Part shown: one piece after another, positions 18,114 through 26,359 of the stretch
Layout: each line of letters opens with the position of its first letter
Numbering within the stretch: position 1 is the stretch's first letter
NCBI RefSeq assembly: GCF_000372745.1
Contig: NZ_KB889664.1
Span: 1 to 64,000, forward strand
DNA length: 64,000 nt
DNA from: Embleya scabrispora DSM 41855
Lineage (GTDB): Bacteria; Actinomycetota; Actinomycetes; Streptomycetales; Streptomycetaceae
Reading direction: 5' to 3'
The notes under the pieces: generated by a model
Told to the model about the DNA's origin: nothing
Seen by the model: only the letters and a program-made list of their open reading frames with translations
Database searches by the model: none
Position numbers and translations under genes: made by a program

Positions 18114-19031
18114 TCACCCGGCAGGGGTGTGTCCGGCGTGGCCGCGGTGGCGGGTTACCGATTCGCGGACGGCGGGGGCGATTTCGGCGGCCCAGCGGTG
18201 GTGTTGGGTGGGGTCGTCGGATTCGGCGCCGAAGATGAAGGTGTCCATGCCGAACTGGACCACCAACGAGGTCAGTTCCTCGACCCACTGCCGGGGCGGG
18301 CCGACCAGGAAGCCGTTGGAGGGGCCGTCGGTGATGGCTCCGAAGACGTTGTAGACGCGTCGGATGTCGGCGGGATCGCGTCCGGCCTCGGCCGCACCGT
18401 CTTCGATGCGGCGTTGCATGTCGGGCAGCCTCTCGGGCGTCGCGTAGCTGTTGGACGGGCACCAGCCGTCCGCCTTGCGCCCGAGCATGTTCAGCAGGCG
18501 CGGGCCCAGTACGCCCAGCCAGATGCCCATCGGGTGCACGGGCCGGGGCCCGGGATGCACGCCCGCGAGCTGGTAGTGCCGACCGGTGTAGCGCACGGAG
18601 CGCTCCGCGGACCACATCAGGCGAACGATGTCGACCGCCTCCTCCAGCGCGCCCGCCGCCTCGCCGGGGGTACGTGCGGGGCCACCCATCGCCCCGATGG
18701 CCTCCCAGAACGCGCCCGCGCCCAAGCCGAGTTCGAATCGCCCGCCGGAGAGCACATCCAGACTGGCCGCCGCCTTGGCCAGCACCGCCGGCGGACGCAG
18801 CGGCAGGTTCGCCACGTCCGGGAATACGTGCACGCGTGCGGTGTTCGCGAGGATCACGGCCATCAGCGACCAGGTGTCCAGGAAGCGGCTCTGGTAGGGA
18901 TGATCCTGCACCCCGACGAGATCCAGACCCTCCCGATCGGCCATGCTCGCCAGTGCGAGGATCTCCTCGACCCGTGAGCTGTCGGGCGTGGGAAAGACAC
19001 CGAACTCCAACGGACGCCCATAATCGGTCAT
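18114..19031 (-). CDS. LLM-class flavin-dependent oxidoreductase
   Basis: A 305-residue luciferase-like TIM-barrel enzyme of the F420 or FMN-dependent group. It starts PLEFGVFPTPDSSRVEEILA, then has DLVGVQDHPYQSRFLDTWSL, the cofactor-side ANLPLRPPAVLAKAAASLDV, GGRFELGLGAG and a late PLRL-like HPMGIWLGVLGPRLL. Actinobacterial relatives with a QDHPYQ motif often use F420. Substrate is unknown. ATG 19031 lies just after an AT-richer stretch. It is the only gene of its transcription unit. Confidence 0.88.
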   Translation of the reverse strand: MTDYGRPLEFGVFPTPDSSRVEEILALASMADREGLDLVGVQDHPYQSRFLDTWSLMAVILANTARVHVFPDVANLPLRPPAVLAKAAASLDVLSGGRFELGLGAGAFWEAIGAMGGPARTPGEAAGALEEAVDIVRLMWSAERSVRYTGRHYQLAGVHPGPRPVHPMGIWLGVLGPRLLNMLGRKADGWCPSNSYATPERLPDMQRRIEDGAAEAGRDPADIRRVYNVFGAITDGPSNGFLVGPPRQWVEELTSLVVQFGMDTFIFGAESDDPTQHHRWAAEIAPAVRESVTRHRGHAGHTPAG

Positions 19032-19504
19032 ATTTCGATCCTAGGTTGCGAGCCATGCGTTCGCAGGCCGTCGCGGCGCGGTACGGCTCGTGGCGCGGGA
19101 CGGCACATGGCGCGCCGGGCAGGGTCGAGAGCCGAGGCCGGTCGGTCAACCGCGCGCGCAGCCCTGGACGGCGCGGGGGCATCGCCGCCACCGGACGACA
19201 ATGCGTCCGCGCACCGCCTCGTCCGACTCCACGAAGTGCCCGCCGGCCTCGGTGGAAGGTCCGGTCCGTTGCCCGGCGCGGGCCGTCATGACGCGGCGCG
19301 GGCGTCCATCACGCGTCGCGGCCCCGGTCGACGGCGGCCCGGAGACACCGGCCGTCACAAAAGGCGGCCCTCATTCGTCATATTCATGACGGAGCGGCGT
19401 CGGCCCGGGCGGGGAGACCGGCCCGGGCCGACGCCGACCCGGATCCGTTCGTTGCACGCCGGCAGTAAGGACCACGTCATGCCGTTCCCGATCGAGTGCG
19501 CACG
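19032..19504. other. gap of ~470 nt containing a strong hairpin
   Basis: No gene is supported. A minus-strand stretch near 19230-19290 (GHFVESDEAVRGRIVV) may be a leftover of an alpha/beta-hydrolase C-terminus, but it is too short to call. A long perfect hairpin lies at 19396-19435. Confidence 0.4.
19396..19435. terminator. perfect 15-bp GC stem-loop
   Basis: Positions 19396-19410 pair exactly with 19421-19435 around a ten-base loop. There is no U tract, as is usual for actinobacterial terminators. It stands 70 bases before the CasB-like gene. Confidence 0.5.
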
Positions 19505-20158
19505 ATGACCGCGCCGTCGATCCCGCGCGTCTCCGCGTACTGGGCGCCCTGGGAGCACGCGTTGCACACGTTCCTCGTCCGCGTCCACGGCGACCGGGAC
19601 CTGGCGGCGCGTTTTCCGGCCGGCGTCGACGCGGGGCCCTGCGCGCCGGCCCTGGAGGCGATCACCGCGCACCTGCCGCACACCCTCGAACGCCGGCGCG
19701 CGACACGGGCCATCGCACAGGCGGTCACGCTGTACGTGCTCCACCAGGGGCGGACCGCCACGCCGCTGCATCGTCCGGACGGCACCTCGATCGGTGCCGC
19801 CTGCCGCGACCTGTCGTTGCTGATCGTGCCCGAGGGCACCCTCGTGCGACGGCGCCGGCGCACTCGTTTCGACGCCGCCGTCGAGGCGGCCACGACGGAC
19901 GAACTCGTCGCCCGCCTGCATGGCCTGATGCCCGAGCTCCGCGGCAGGTGCATCGCCCTCGACCACGTCCGACTGGCCAAGGACCTGCTGTGGTGGGAGA
20001 CCCCGGTCGGCCACCGCTACGCGCGCAACCGCTGGGAGGAGGACTTCCACGACCTGGGCGCAACCCCCTTCGGCGACGGCGAACCCGGCGACCGGGGGCA
20101 CCGGCGAGCACCCGCCCCCGGCCACGCCCGGGGCGATGCGGCGACAACCTCGGCGTGA
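19505..20158 (+). CDS. casB: Cse2/CasB-like protein standing alone
   Basis: The 217-residue product has the layout of the type I-E Cascade small subunit Cse2. It has a helical N-half ending in a run like ..RRATRAIAQAVTLYVLHQ, then GTSIGAACRDL and a basic segment RRRRRTRFDAAVEAATTDEL. The characteristic ending follows: LRGRCIALDHVRLAKDLLWW, then VGHRYARNRWEEDFHD, equal to the family pattern L+...+.W..L..DL..W...V...WA.DF. Cse2 dimers line the crRNA-target groove of Cascade. No cas3, cse1, cas7, cas5, cas6 or repeat array is visible within the window. The tail after DFHDLGATPFGDG is low complexity. Assignment rests on remembered family pattern only. Confidence 0.55.
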   Translation: MTAPSIPRVSAYWAPWEHALHTFLVRVHGDRDLAARFPAGVDAGPCAPALEAITAHLPHTLERRRATRAIAQAVTLYVLHQGRTATPLHRPDGTSIGAACRDLSLLIVPEGTLVRRRRRTRFDAAVEAATTDELVARLHGLMPELRGRCIALDHVRLAKDLLWWETPVGHRYARNRWEEDFHDLGATPFGDGEPGDRGHRRAPAPGHARGDAATTSA

Positions 20159-20458
20159 CCCGGGAGCCGGCGACGGATCGGCCGAATCGACGGCCGCGAA
20201 CACCTGATGCCGCCCGATGTGGTCGGCACCGACGACGTGGTCGGCGACGATCGAACCGTACTCTCCGCGTACGTGCCGAAAGCGCGTACCAGCGCGGTGA
20301 GCCGCTCCGCGTTCCGGCCCACCGCGCGCTTGATGGTGATGACGTGCGTTCGACGCAGTCCGGGACCGCTTGATCAAGGCGACGCGACGGCGACACCGAG
20401 GCGGCACGGCGACGTACCCGCCGGTGGGCCCGGGGCGGCGCGATCCGGGCCCGGGGGC
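20159..20458. other. gap, possible minus-strand remnant
   Basis: On the minus strand two frames read protein-like pieces in succession: HVITIKRAVGRNAERLTALV with RAFGTYAE, then after a frame change YGSIVADHVVGADHIGRHQV. They may be the ends of one decayed gene of unknown family. Nothing else is seen. Confidence 0.3.
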
Positions 20459-21628
20459 TCACGAGTGCGTTGTCGGGCCGTCTGTGGTGGTTGACACCGT
20501 GCCGGGGCTCGTGCTGGTGCTCGTGCCCGGGCCTGGGGTGCCGCTCGTGGTGGGGTTGGGGGCAGTGCCGGCCTGGCCTGTGGACGTTGCGCTGGTCTCC
20601 GGGCCGAAGGGCGGTGTCGACGGCGACTCCGAATCGGCGCTACTCGGCGGGTCCGTCGGTGCGGTGGGGCCCGCCGACGGGTAACCGTCCGTTCGGATGC
20701 CGGCCAGGATCGCGGACAGGCGAGTCCGGTCGAGGGGCGGGTCGGACTCGACGAAGGCGCCGTCGGCGCGGGTGACCCGATCGGGTCCGCGCCCGTCGTC
20801 ACCGATCGGCGGCTTGCCGATGCCGACCGAGAACCAGGGCGGGTCGGTGCCGTCGAGGTTCGGCGGGTCGATGGCGCCGAAGCGCAGCGCGTACACCGAG
20901 GCGTCGGGCGGCCGGCCCACCGAGGCCACCACGGAGGTCAGGTGTTCGCCTGCGGCGAGCAGGTCCCGATCCAGCTTCACCGGCACGCCGATCGGCCGGC
21001 GGCTGCCCGCGGCGACGCTCTCGGCCACCGCGCGCACGCGCTCGGCATCGGCGGCGGGGCCGGCCAACGAGGCGATCCCCCATGCGCCCGACATCCACTG
21101 CCAGGCCAGTTGGATCCGGCCCTCGACCGGATCCGGCCCGGTCAACCACGCGGCCGGGCGCCCGTTCACGGGTGGAGCCGGCGCGCCCAGGCCGGCCTCG
21201 CCACCGGGCAGCCGGTCCGGCGCGTACATCGTCACCGTCGCCCGCGTGGCCGCCACCTCCGGCGGACCACCCGGCTTCTCCGTGCCCAGGACCACCCGCT
21301 GGCGGTACTTGCCGGTCTCGTACAGCACCGGTGTGAAGCCGCCGCCCGAGCCCACGTTGAAGGCCCGTTGCCCGACGTCGAACGTGCCGCCGGCGGCGGG
21401 GCCGATCGCGCCGTTGTGCAACGGCGCGGCGATCAGCACCGTCGCCAGCACCACCAGTGCCACCGCGACGGCGCCGCCCGTCACCGCGAGCGCACGCCGG
21501 ACCCGGACCGTGCGCCGGCCCTCCCGGATCGCGCGGGCCACGTTGACGCCGGGTTCGTCGGGCGCGGTCTGCGGCGTCGCGCGCAGTGCGGCCAGTAGTC
21601 GGGCGCCCTCGTGCTCGTCGGTGTCCAT
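20459..21628 (-). CDS. membrane-anchored protein, probable anti-sigma partner
   Basis: A 389-residue protein starting directly downstream of a SigE-type sigma gene, with seven bases between the sigma stop and this ATG. It has about 42 cytoplasmic residues (EHEGARLLAALRATPQTAPD), one membrane helix (ALAVTGGAVAVALVVLATVL) and a large extracytoplasmic domain with a YETGKYRQRVVLGTEKPGG region. The C-terminal tail of about 70 residues is Thr/Pro/Ser/Gly-rich. Topology and position fit an anti-sigma or sensor protein of the SigE-family operons found in streptomycetes, although the N-terminus has no zinc-binding HxxxCxxC motif. It may hold the sigma factor at the membrane until an envelope signal arrives. 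Confidence 0.7.
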   Translation of the reverse strand: MDTDEHEGARLLAALRATPQTAPDEPGVNVARAIREGRRTVRVRRALAVTGGAVAVALVVLATVLIAAPLHNGAIGPAAGGTFDVGQRAFNVGSGGGFTPVLYETGKYRQRVVLGTEKPGGPPEVAATRATVTMYAPDRLPGGEAGLGAPAPPVNGRPAAWLTGPDPVEGRIQLAWQWMSGAWGIASLAGPAADAERVRAVAESVAAGSRRPIGVPVKLDRDLLAAGEHLTSVVASVGRPPDASVYALRFGAIDPPNLDGTDPPWFSVGIGKPPIGDDGRGPDRVTRADGAFVESDPPLDRTRLSAILAGIRTDGYPSAGPTAPTDPPSSADSESPSTPPFGPETSATSTGQAGTAPNPTTSGTPGPGTSTSTSPGTVSTTTDGPTTHS

Positions 21629-21635
21629 GGCCGGC

Positions 21636-22154
21636 CTACTCCCCTTCCCAGCGGGCCACGACCGGCCCGTCCAGCAGTGTGCGCAGTCGCGCGAGTCCCT
21701 GCGCGGTCTGGCTCTTCACCGTGCCCTGCGAGCAGCCGAGGATCTCGGCCACCTCGGCGACCGGCAGGTCGCACAGGAAGCGCAGCACCAGAACGACCCG
21801 CTGCCTGGGCGGTACCCGGGACAGCGCGATCCGCACCGCGTCCCGGGTCTCCACGTCGGGCCCGGGCGGCGCGGGCGGCGCCGGGGTGTCCTGTGGCGCG
21901 CCGATCAGCCGCACCCGGGCCCAGGCGAGGCGGCGCTCGTTGAGGAACACGCGCACCAGCATGCGGTGTACGTACCGGTCGAGGTCGTCGGCGGCGGCCG
22001 CGCGCCGCCAGTGCACGTACAGCCGGGTGATGGTGTTCTGCACGATGTCGTCGGCGTGGTGCGGATCACCGCACAACAGTCGGGCGACCCGGCGCAGGGC
22101 GGGTAGGCGGGCGGTCACGTACTCGGTGTACGCGTGCTCGTCGCTGCGCCGCAC
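21636..22154 (-). CDS. SigE-family ECF RNA polymerase sigma factor
   Basis: A 172-residue SigE-family (ECF) sigma factor. Region 2 runs from DEHAYTEYVTARLPALRRVA through ADDIVQNTITRLYVHW; region 4 ends VAEILGCSQGTVKSQTAQGL. GTG 22154 is taken as the start because GGAGGG lies seven bases upstream and the protein then begins MRRSDEHAYTEY like its relatives. The frame stays open further upstream but reads as Arg-rich noise. It is followed by the membrane protein at 21628, forming a two-gene sigma/anti-sigma unit. Confidence 0.92.
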   Translation of the reverse strand: MRRSDEHAYTEYVTARLPALRRVARLLCGDPHHADDIVQNTITRLYVHWRRAAAADDLDRYVHRMLVRVFLNERRLAWARVRLIGAPQDTPAPPAPPGPDVETRDAVRIALSRVPPRQRVVLVLRFLCDLPVAEVAEILGCSQGTVKSQTAQGLARLRTLLDGPVVARWEGE

Positions 22155-22254
22155 CCGACCACCCTCCACGTGTACTCCGACGTCCGTCGAAGCGCCTTCC
22201 CGTTCCGTCGCGGTACCGGTGGCGAACTCCCCGGTACGGTACGCGGCCGCCTGC

Positions 22255-24027
22255 TCAGCCGGCACCGGCCGCACCCCCTCCCCGAACGTCCCACAGCCAC
22301 ACCCCGCCGATCGGCACACCCGGGCCGAGCAGCCGGTCGAGCGTCGCGCGCAACGCCTCCTGGCGGTCGTGCGGGCCGAGCACCACCGCGTCCGCACGCC
22401 AGTGGTCGAGGTCCGCGCGGGCCTGGGCACGTTCGGTGTCGGTGACCTCCGGCACATCCGCGCCGTCGCGCACCTCGCGCAGGAGTTGCGAGGTGGGCCG
22501 GGTGACCGCGCCGTAGCCGCCGAGCCGCTCCGGTCCGAACGGGCCGACGAAGTAGCCCTCGGCGAGCGGGAAGCCCAGCCCCGCGTCGACCTGCCACCCC
22601 AGCGCGCGGGCGTCGGAGGGATCGGGCAGCGGCACCGTCACGATGGCCCGGCCGGGGCCGGCGAAGCGGCGCCATGTCCCGTCGGCGAAGAACGCCGGGG
22701 TCGGCTCACGCGGCGCGGTGGCCAGCGGTTGCGGCAGCAGCGGCAGCAGCGCCTGGAGCACCGCGACGCACCACAGCAGCCACAACCGCCGATCGCCCGC
22801 GTTGCGCACCGCCTGGGCGCCCAGCGCGAGCAGGATGCCCAGCACGGGCACGCACACCATGGTGAACCGGCTCTCCAACACCGATTCGTACAGCGGCAGT
22901 TGTCCGAACCATCGCCATGGTCCGGAGATCCCGGTGGGCTCGCCGTCGACGATGATCTCCGGACCGAGCGAGAACAAGGCGGCACCGACCAGCACGCCGG
23001 CGAGGGCCTTGGTCAGGGCCGTGCGCCACAGCGCCGCGGTGATCGCGACGGCCAGGATCAGCAGTGGCCAGCCGAAGAACGCGTTCTCCTCGGTGCGGTT
23101 CATCGACAGGCGCGCGGAGACGTCGATGTCGCCGGCGAGCGAGCGGTCGGCGTACGCGGTCAGCGCCGCGAGGTCGTTGCCGGCCGGACCGTGCAGCAGG
23201 TTGGTGTAGCTCTGCGGGCCGGTGAACTGCCACCACAGCGGATAGGCGACCAGGACGCCGCACAGCGCGACGCCGATCGGGAGTCCGCGGGCCAGCGGGC
23301 GCAGCGCGGCGCGGGCGGCGGCCGGCGCGACACACGCGTAGGTGAGCGCGAACAGCGCGATGCCGGTCGAGGTCAGCAGCAGCGCCTCCTCGCCGAGGAA
23401 GATCTGATACGTCGTCAACAGGCCGAGCAGGATGCCGTCGCGAATCGGCCGCCGGCCGGCGGCGAGCCGGATCAGCCGGTCGATGATCAGCGGCAGCACG
23501 AACAGCACGGCCAGGTTGGGGTGGGCGTTGGCGTGCGAGACCATCGGCGGGGCGAACGCGCAGAAGGCGCCGCCGAGGGCGGCGGCCGGCCGCGAGGCGA
23601 CCAGGTGCCGGGAGATCAGGTAGTACCAGGCGGCGGCCGTCGCGGCCAGCCCGCCGGTGAGCACGATCGCCCAGGTCGCGGCCGGCCCGAAGAGCCAGGT
23701 GATCGGCGCGAGCGGGACGGACAGTCCCGGCATCGAGGTGTTCGCCATCAGGTTCACCCCGGCGGGGTGGTTCTGCAGCGTCGTGGTCAGCGGGTTCTCG
23801 CCGTGCGCCACGGCGCGTGCGGTCACCGCGAAGAACCACTCCCACTGGCGCTGGTCCTGACCGCTGTCCACGAGGTAGCGCCCGGCCGGGCCGCCGGCCC
23901 ACAGCCCGCGGTACAGCAGCAGCGCGGCCACCAGGTAGGCCGCGCAGGCGAGCGTGTCCGCGGCCCGTCCGGTGCGCGCGAGCTTGATCGCGCGCGGCGC
24001 GGCGAGGGCCTCGCGTACGGCGGTCAC
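22255..24027 (-). CDS. polytopic membrane glycosyltransferase (GT-C type)
   Basis: About 590 residues with some eleven hydrophobic segments, beginning AADTLACAAYLVAALLLYRG. The first extracytoplasmic loop holds conserved acidic and aromatic residues (YLVDSGQDQRQWEWFF, ENPLTTTLQNHPAGVN), as in GT-C enzymes that take sugars from polyprenyl phosphate. The C-terminal 130 residues form a soluble domain (ADAVVLGPHDRQEALRATLD). GTG 24027 overlaps the stop of the upstream GT2 gene by four bases (GTGA), so the two are translationally coupled. The pair probably makes polyprenyl-phosphate-glycose and then transfers the sugar outside the membrane to a wall polymer or protein. The acceptor is unknown. Confidence 0.8.
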   Translation of the reverse strand: MTAVREALAAPRAIKLARTGRAADTLACAAYLVAALLLYRGLWAGGPAGRYLVDSGQDQRQWEWFFAVTARAVAHGENPLTTTLQNHPAGVNLMANTSMPGLSVPLAPITWLFGPAATWAIVLTGGLAATAAAWYYLISRHLVASRPAAALGGAFCAFAPPMVSHANAHPNLAVLFVLPLIIDRLIRLAAGRRPIRDGILLGLLTTYQIFLGEEALLLTSTGIALFALTYACVAPAAARAALRPLARGLPIGVALCGVLVAYPLWWQFTGPQSYTNLLHGPAGNDLAALTAYADRSLAGDIDVSARLSMNRTEENAFFGWPLLILAVAITAALWRTALTKALAGVLVGAALFSLGPEIIVDGEPTGISGPWRWFGQLPLYESVLESRFTMVCVPVLGILLALGAQAVRNAGDRRLWLLWCVAVLQALLPLLPQPLATAPREPTPAFFADGTWRRFAGPGRAIVTVPLPDPSDARALGWQVDAGLGFPLAEGYFVGPFGPERLGGYGAVTRPTSQLLREVRDGADVPEVTDTERAQARADLDHWRADAVVLGPHDRQEALRATLDRLLGPGVPIGGVWLWDVRGGGAAGAG

Positions 24028-24836
24028 GCGACCCGACCCGGCGGCAGCGGGATGCGGAAAGGGTCCCGGGAGGCGTCCGAACCTCCGTCCGGGCGTACCG
24101 ACCCCGTCCCGGGCCGTTGCGGGCGACCGTGGCGCAGGCGGACCCGGGCCAGGTCGGTGAGCACCTCCAGGCAGTGTCCGGGCCGCAGCTTGGAGCCGCT
24201 CTGGTGGGTCCACGCGACCGGTACCTCGACGAAGCTCCAGCCGGAGGCGAGGAAGAGCCGGAGCACCTCGATGTCGAACGCCCAGCCGTCCACGCACGCG
24301 AGCGCGAACACGGCACGCGCCTTGGCGCCGTCGAACAGCTTGAACCCGCACTGGGTGTCCACCGTGCCGGGCAGCGCGACAGCCCGGATGAGCCGGCCCC
24401 CGACGTCCGACAACATCCGCCGTACGGGCGGCCGATCCACGGTGAACGCCTCGCCGCGCGAGCCGATCGCGGCGTCGACGCCGTCGTCCAACGCCGCCCA
24501 AAGCCGGTGCAACTCGGCGATCGGGGTGGCCAGATCGGCGTCGCACACCAGCACCCGCCGGCCGCGCGTGATGGCGACACCCCGGCGCACGGCGTGCCCC
24601 TTGCCCCGATTGACCGGATGCCGCACCACGCGCACCCGCGGGTCGTGCCCGGCCGCGGCCGCGGCGACGGCGTGAGTATCGTCGGTGGATCCGTCGTCGG
24701 AGACGATCAGTTCCCAGTCGATCCCGGCGCCGCGGAGATGGTCGAGTACGGCCGACAGTGTCGCCGGCAGCCGCCGCGACTCGTTGAACACGGGTATCAC
24801 GACCGACAACTCGGTCCCGCAAGGAGTTCGCTTCAC
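24024..24836 (-). CDS. family 2 glycosyltransferase, dolichyl/polyprenyl-phosphate glycose synthase type
   Basis: A 270-residue GT2 enzyme of the DPG/DPM synthase group. It starts TELSVVIPVFNESRRLPATL, has the nucleotide-binding ELIVSDDGSTDDTHAV, the RGKGHAVRRGV motif, the metal-binding LVCDADLATPI (DxD) and VDTQCGFKLFDGAKARAVFA, which is characteristic of dolichyl-phosphate beta-glucosyltransferases. It lacks C-terminal membrane helices and so is a soluble or peripheral donor-forming enzyme. The product, a polyprenyl-phosphate sugar, is likely used by the coupled GT-C protein. Confidence 0.88.
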   Translation of the reverse strand: MKRTPCGTELSVVIPVFNESRRLPATLSAVLDHLRGAGIDWELIVSDDGSTDDTHAVAAAAAGHDPRVRVVRHPVNRGKGHAVRRGVAITRGRRVLVCDADLATPIAELHRLWAALDDGVDAAIGSRGEAFTVDRPPVRRMLSDVGGRLIRAVALPGTVDTQCGFKLFDGAKARAVFALACVDGWAFDIEVLRLFLASGWSFVEVPVAWTHQSGSKLRPGHCLEVLTDLARVRLRHGRPQRPGTGSVRPDGGSDASRDPFRIPLPPGRVA

Positions 24837-24954
24837 AACCCTGTGACACGGTGGCCTTCGGGCCGCGTTGTATGACGTGGGTCACACCGGGGTGTGGAGG
24901 GAGTCGGCCCCGACGCGACCCACACCGCTCGGCGGTGGGATCCCCACGGTCCGA

Positions 24955-25236
24955 CTACGACCGCCGGGCGTCGCCGGGTCCGGCCGGGCGGCCGGCGGCG
25001 TGGCCGGCGAGGAGTTCGCGGGCCGCGCGGGCGCCGGAGGCGAGCGCGCCCTGGACCGAGCCGGTGGCGCGATGGTCGCCGCACACGTAGCGGCCCGGAG
25101 CGAAGCGGGAGGTCCGGGTCAGCGGCCACGGCGGCGGCATCGCGGGCAACGCGTCGTATACGTGGCGATCGGCTCCCAGTCGGCGGTGTCGACCCCGTAC
25201 ACCGCGCCCAGATCCGCGCGCACCGCCGCCTCGCGA
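24955..25236 (-). pseudogene. FAD-dependent oxidoreductase, C-terminal fragment with frameshift
   Basis: The minus strand shows AVRADLGAVYGVDTADWEPI, a one-base frame slip near 25165, then YDALPAMPPPWPLTRTSRFA and RYVCGDHRATGSVQGALASG. This is the C-terminal FAD-closing part of the NAD(P)/FAD-dependent (protoporphyrinogen-oxidase-like) amine oxidase family. The other ~300 residues are missing. Upstream on the same strand the sequence becomes the 5'-truncated plus-strand gene at 25241, so a deletion junction lies near 25237-25241. Confidence 0.7.
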
Positions 25237-25240
25237 CCCC

Positions 25241-25591
25241 GGCGCTGCCCACGACCACCGTCACCGGGTTCGACCCGCCCGGAGTGGGGCCGGGCGCCAC
25301 GGTCACGGTGACCGGGACCGGCCTGGACGCCGGCGGGCTCGGCGCGTACGTCGACGGTTCGCCCGAGCGCGTCACCGGCGACGCGCTGCACGTGGCCGCG
25401 GACGGCACCTCGCTCACCTTCGCCGTGCCGTCGGGCGCGACACCCGTCAAGGGTGTGCTCGTGGTCGGCGACCACGGCGAGGGCCGGGCGGGGAGCTTCC
25501 CCGCGCCCGGCGGCGGCAGTTCCGGGCCCACCGACCCCGCGACCGGGGTGCCGCCGAGCCCGACCGACGAAGGCCCGGTACGGCACGCCTC
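25241..25591 (+). pseudogene. 5'-truncated fragment with an IPT/TIG-like domain
   Basis: The plus frame reads TPALPTTTVTGFDPPGVGPG, ATVTVTGTGLDAGG and PSGATPVKGVLVVGD, an IPT/TIG-type immunoglobulin-like fold common in surface proteins. A Pro/Ser/Gly linker follows (GGSSGPTDPATGVPPSPTDE). There is no start codon with signal peptide, so the export part is gone. After about 25585 the frame loses protein character while the next frame (25592) picks up. The two may be one frameshifted gene. Confidence 0.5.
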
Positions 25592-26359
25592 GTGGCGGGC
25601 CCGGCGGTCAAGGCGGGCGACCTGCCCGAGTCGTGCGTCACGGCCGCGCAATGGCGGGTGCCCGCCGACCGAGCCGTGTTCACGGCCGTGTTGGGCGACG
25701 GCGGGGTGCGCGCACCGACGATCACCTCGGCGGTGTTCACCTTCGCCGACGAGGCCGGCGCCCGGCACGAGGTGGCCACCGGCGCCGGGCCGATCCGGGG
25801 ACAGCCGTGGCCCGAGGGGGCCGCCGCACATGTGGTCGGCACCCGACCCGCGCAGGCCGCGGCGGTCGTGCCGAACGCGTGGACCCTGGTCGCGCTGAGC
25901 GCCGACCACCACGGCGGCGACAGCGCGAAGCAGGCGGCGCTCAAGCCCGCCGGCGGCTGCTGGGCGCTGGGCCGGGAGCGGCCGACGATGCCGCCGACGA
26001 CCGCGCCACCGAGCACGACTCCGCCCTCCACCAACCCGCCGAGCACGGTCCCGCCCTCCAGCACGCCGCCGAGCACGGTCCCGCCGACCACCGGTCCGCC
26101 GACGCTTCCGCCGACCGGTGGGCCATCCGGCGGGCCGACCCACTCCTCGACGCCGACCGAATCCGGCGGCTCCGACACTTCCGGCAAATCGGGTATCGGA
26201 GGCTCCTCTTCCGGTACCGTCCCGGAGACGGCGACCGGTGCCGGCGGCAGCCTGTCCCGCACCGGAGCCGATGTGGTCCTGCCCGTCCTCCTCGGCACCG
26301 CCGCGCTCGGCGCCGGCCTCGTCCTGCTGTTCGCCGCACGTTCCAGGAGCACCCGATGA
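25592..26359 (+). CDS. sortase-substrate-like surface protein (LSRTG)
   Basis: From GTG 25592 the frame gives 255 residues. A folded N-half (KAGDLPESCVTAAQWRVPAD, two Cys) is followed by about 50 residues of Pro/Thr/Ser repeats (TMPPTTAPPSTTPPSTNPPS). The C-terminus has an LxxTG-type motif (LSRTG), then a hydrophobic helix (LLGTAALGAGLVLLFAA) and an Arg-rich tail (RSRSTR). This is the layout of sortase E/F wall-anchored proteins. No signal peptide is present at this start, so the true gene probably began upstream and is broken at the 25585-25592 frame change. It ends in an ATGA overlap with the phosphatase gene, so the two are one operon. Confidence 0.6.
   Translation: MAGPAVKAGDLPESCVTAAQWRVPADRAVFTAVLGDGGVRAPTITSAVFTFADEAGARHEVATGAGPIRGQPWPEGAAAHVVGTRPAQAAAVVPNAWTLVALSADHHGGDSAKQAALKPAGGCWALGRERPTMPPTTAPPSTTPPSTNPPSTVPPSSTPPSTVPPTTGPPTLPPTGGPSGGPTHSSTPTESGGSDTSGKSGIGGSSSGTVPETATGAGGSLSRTGADVVLPVLLGTAALGAGLVLLFAARSRSTR

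Noticed and set aside
20165-20395. Minus-strand pieces HVITIKRAVGRNAERLTALV and YGSIVADHVVGADHIGRHQV
   Set aside because: They lie in two different frames and match no family I can name. Mentioned as a possible remnant only.
21586-24675. Plus-strand open frame of more than 1000 codons
   Set aside because: It runs opposite to the sigma, GT-C and GT2 genes, is Arg/Pro/His-rich and has no domain. It is an antisense artefact of high GC.
25241-26359. Single intact surface-protein gene spanning TIG domain and LSRTG anchor
   Set aside because: The two parts are in different frames with no start or signal peptide for the first. Kept as fragment plus separate frame.
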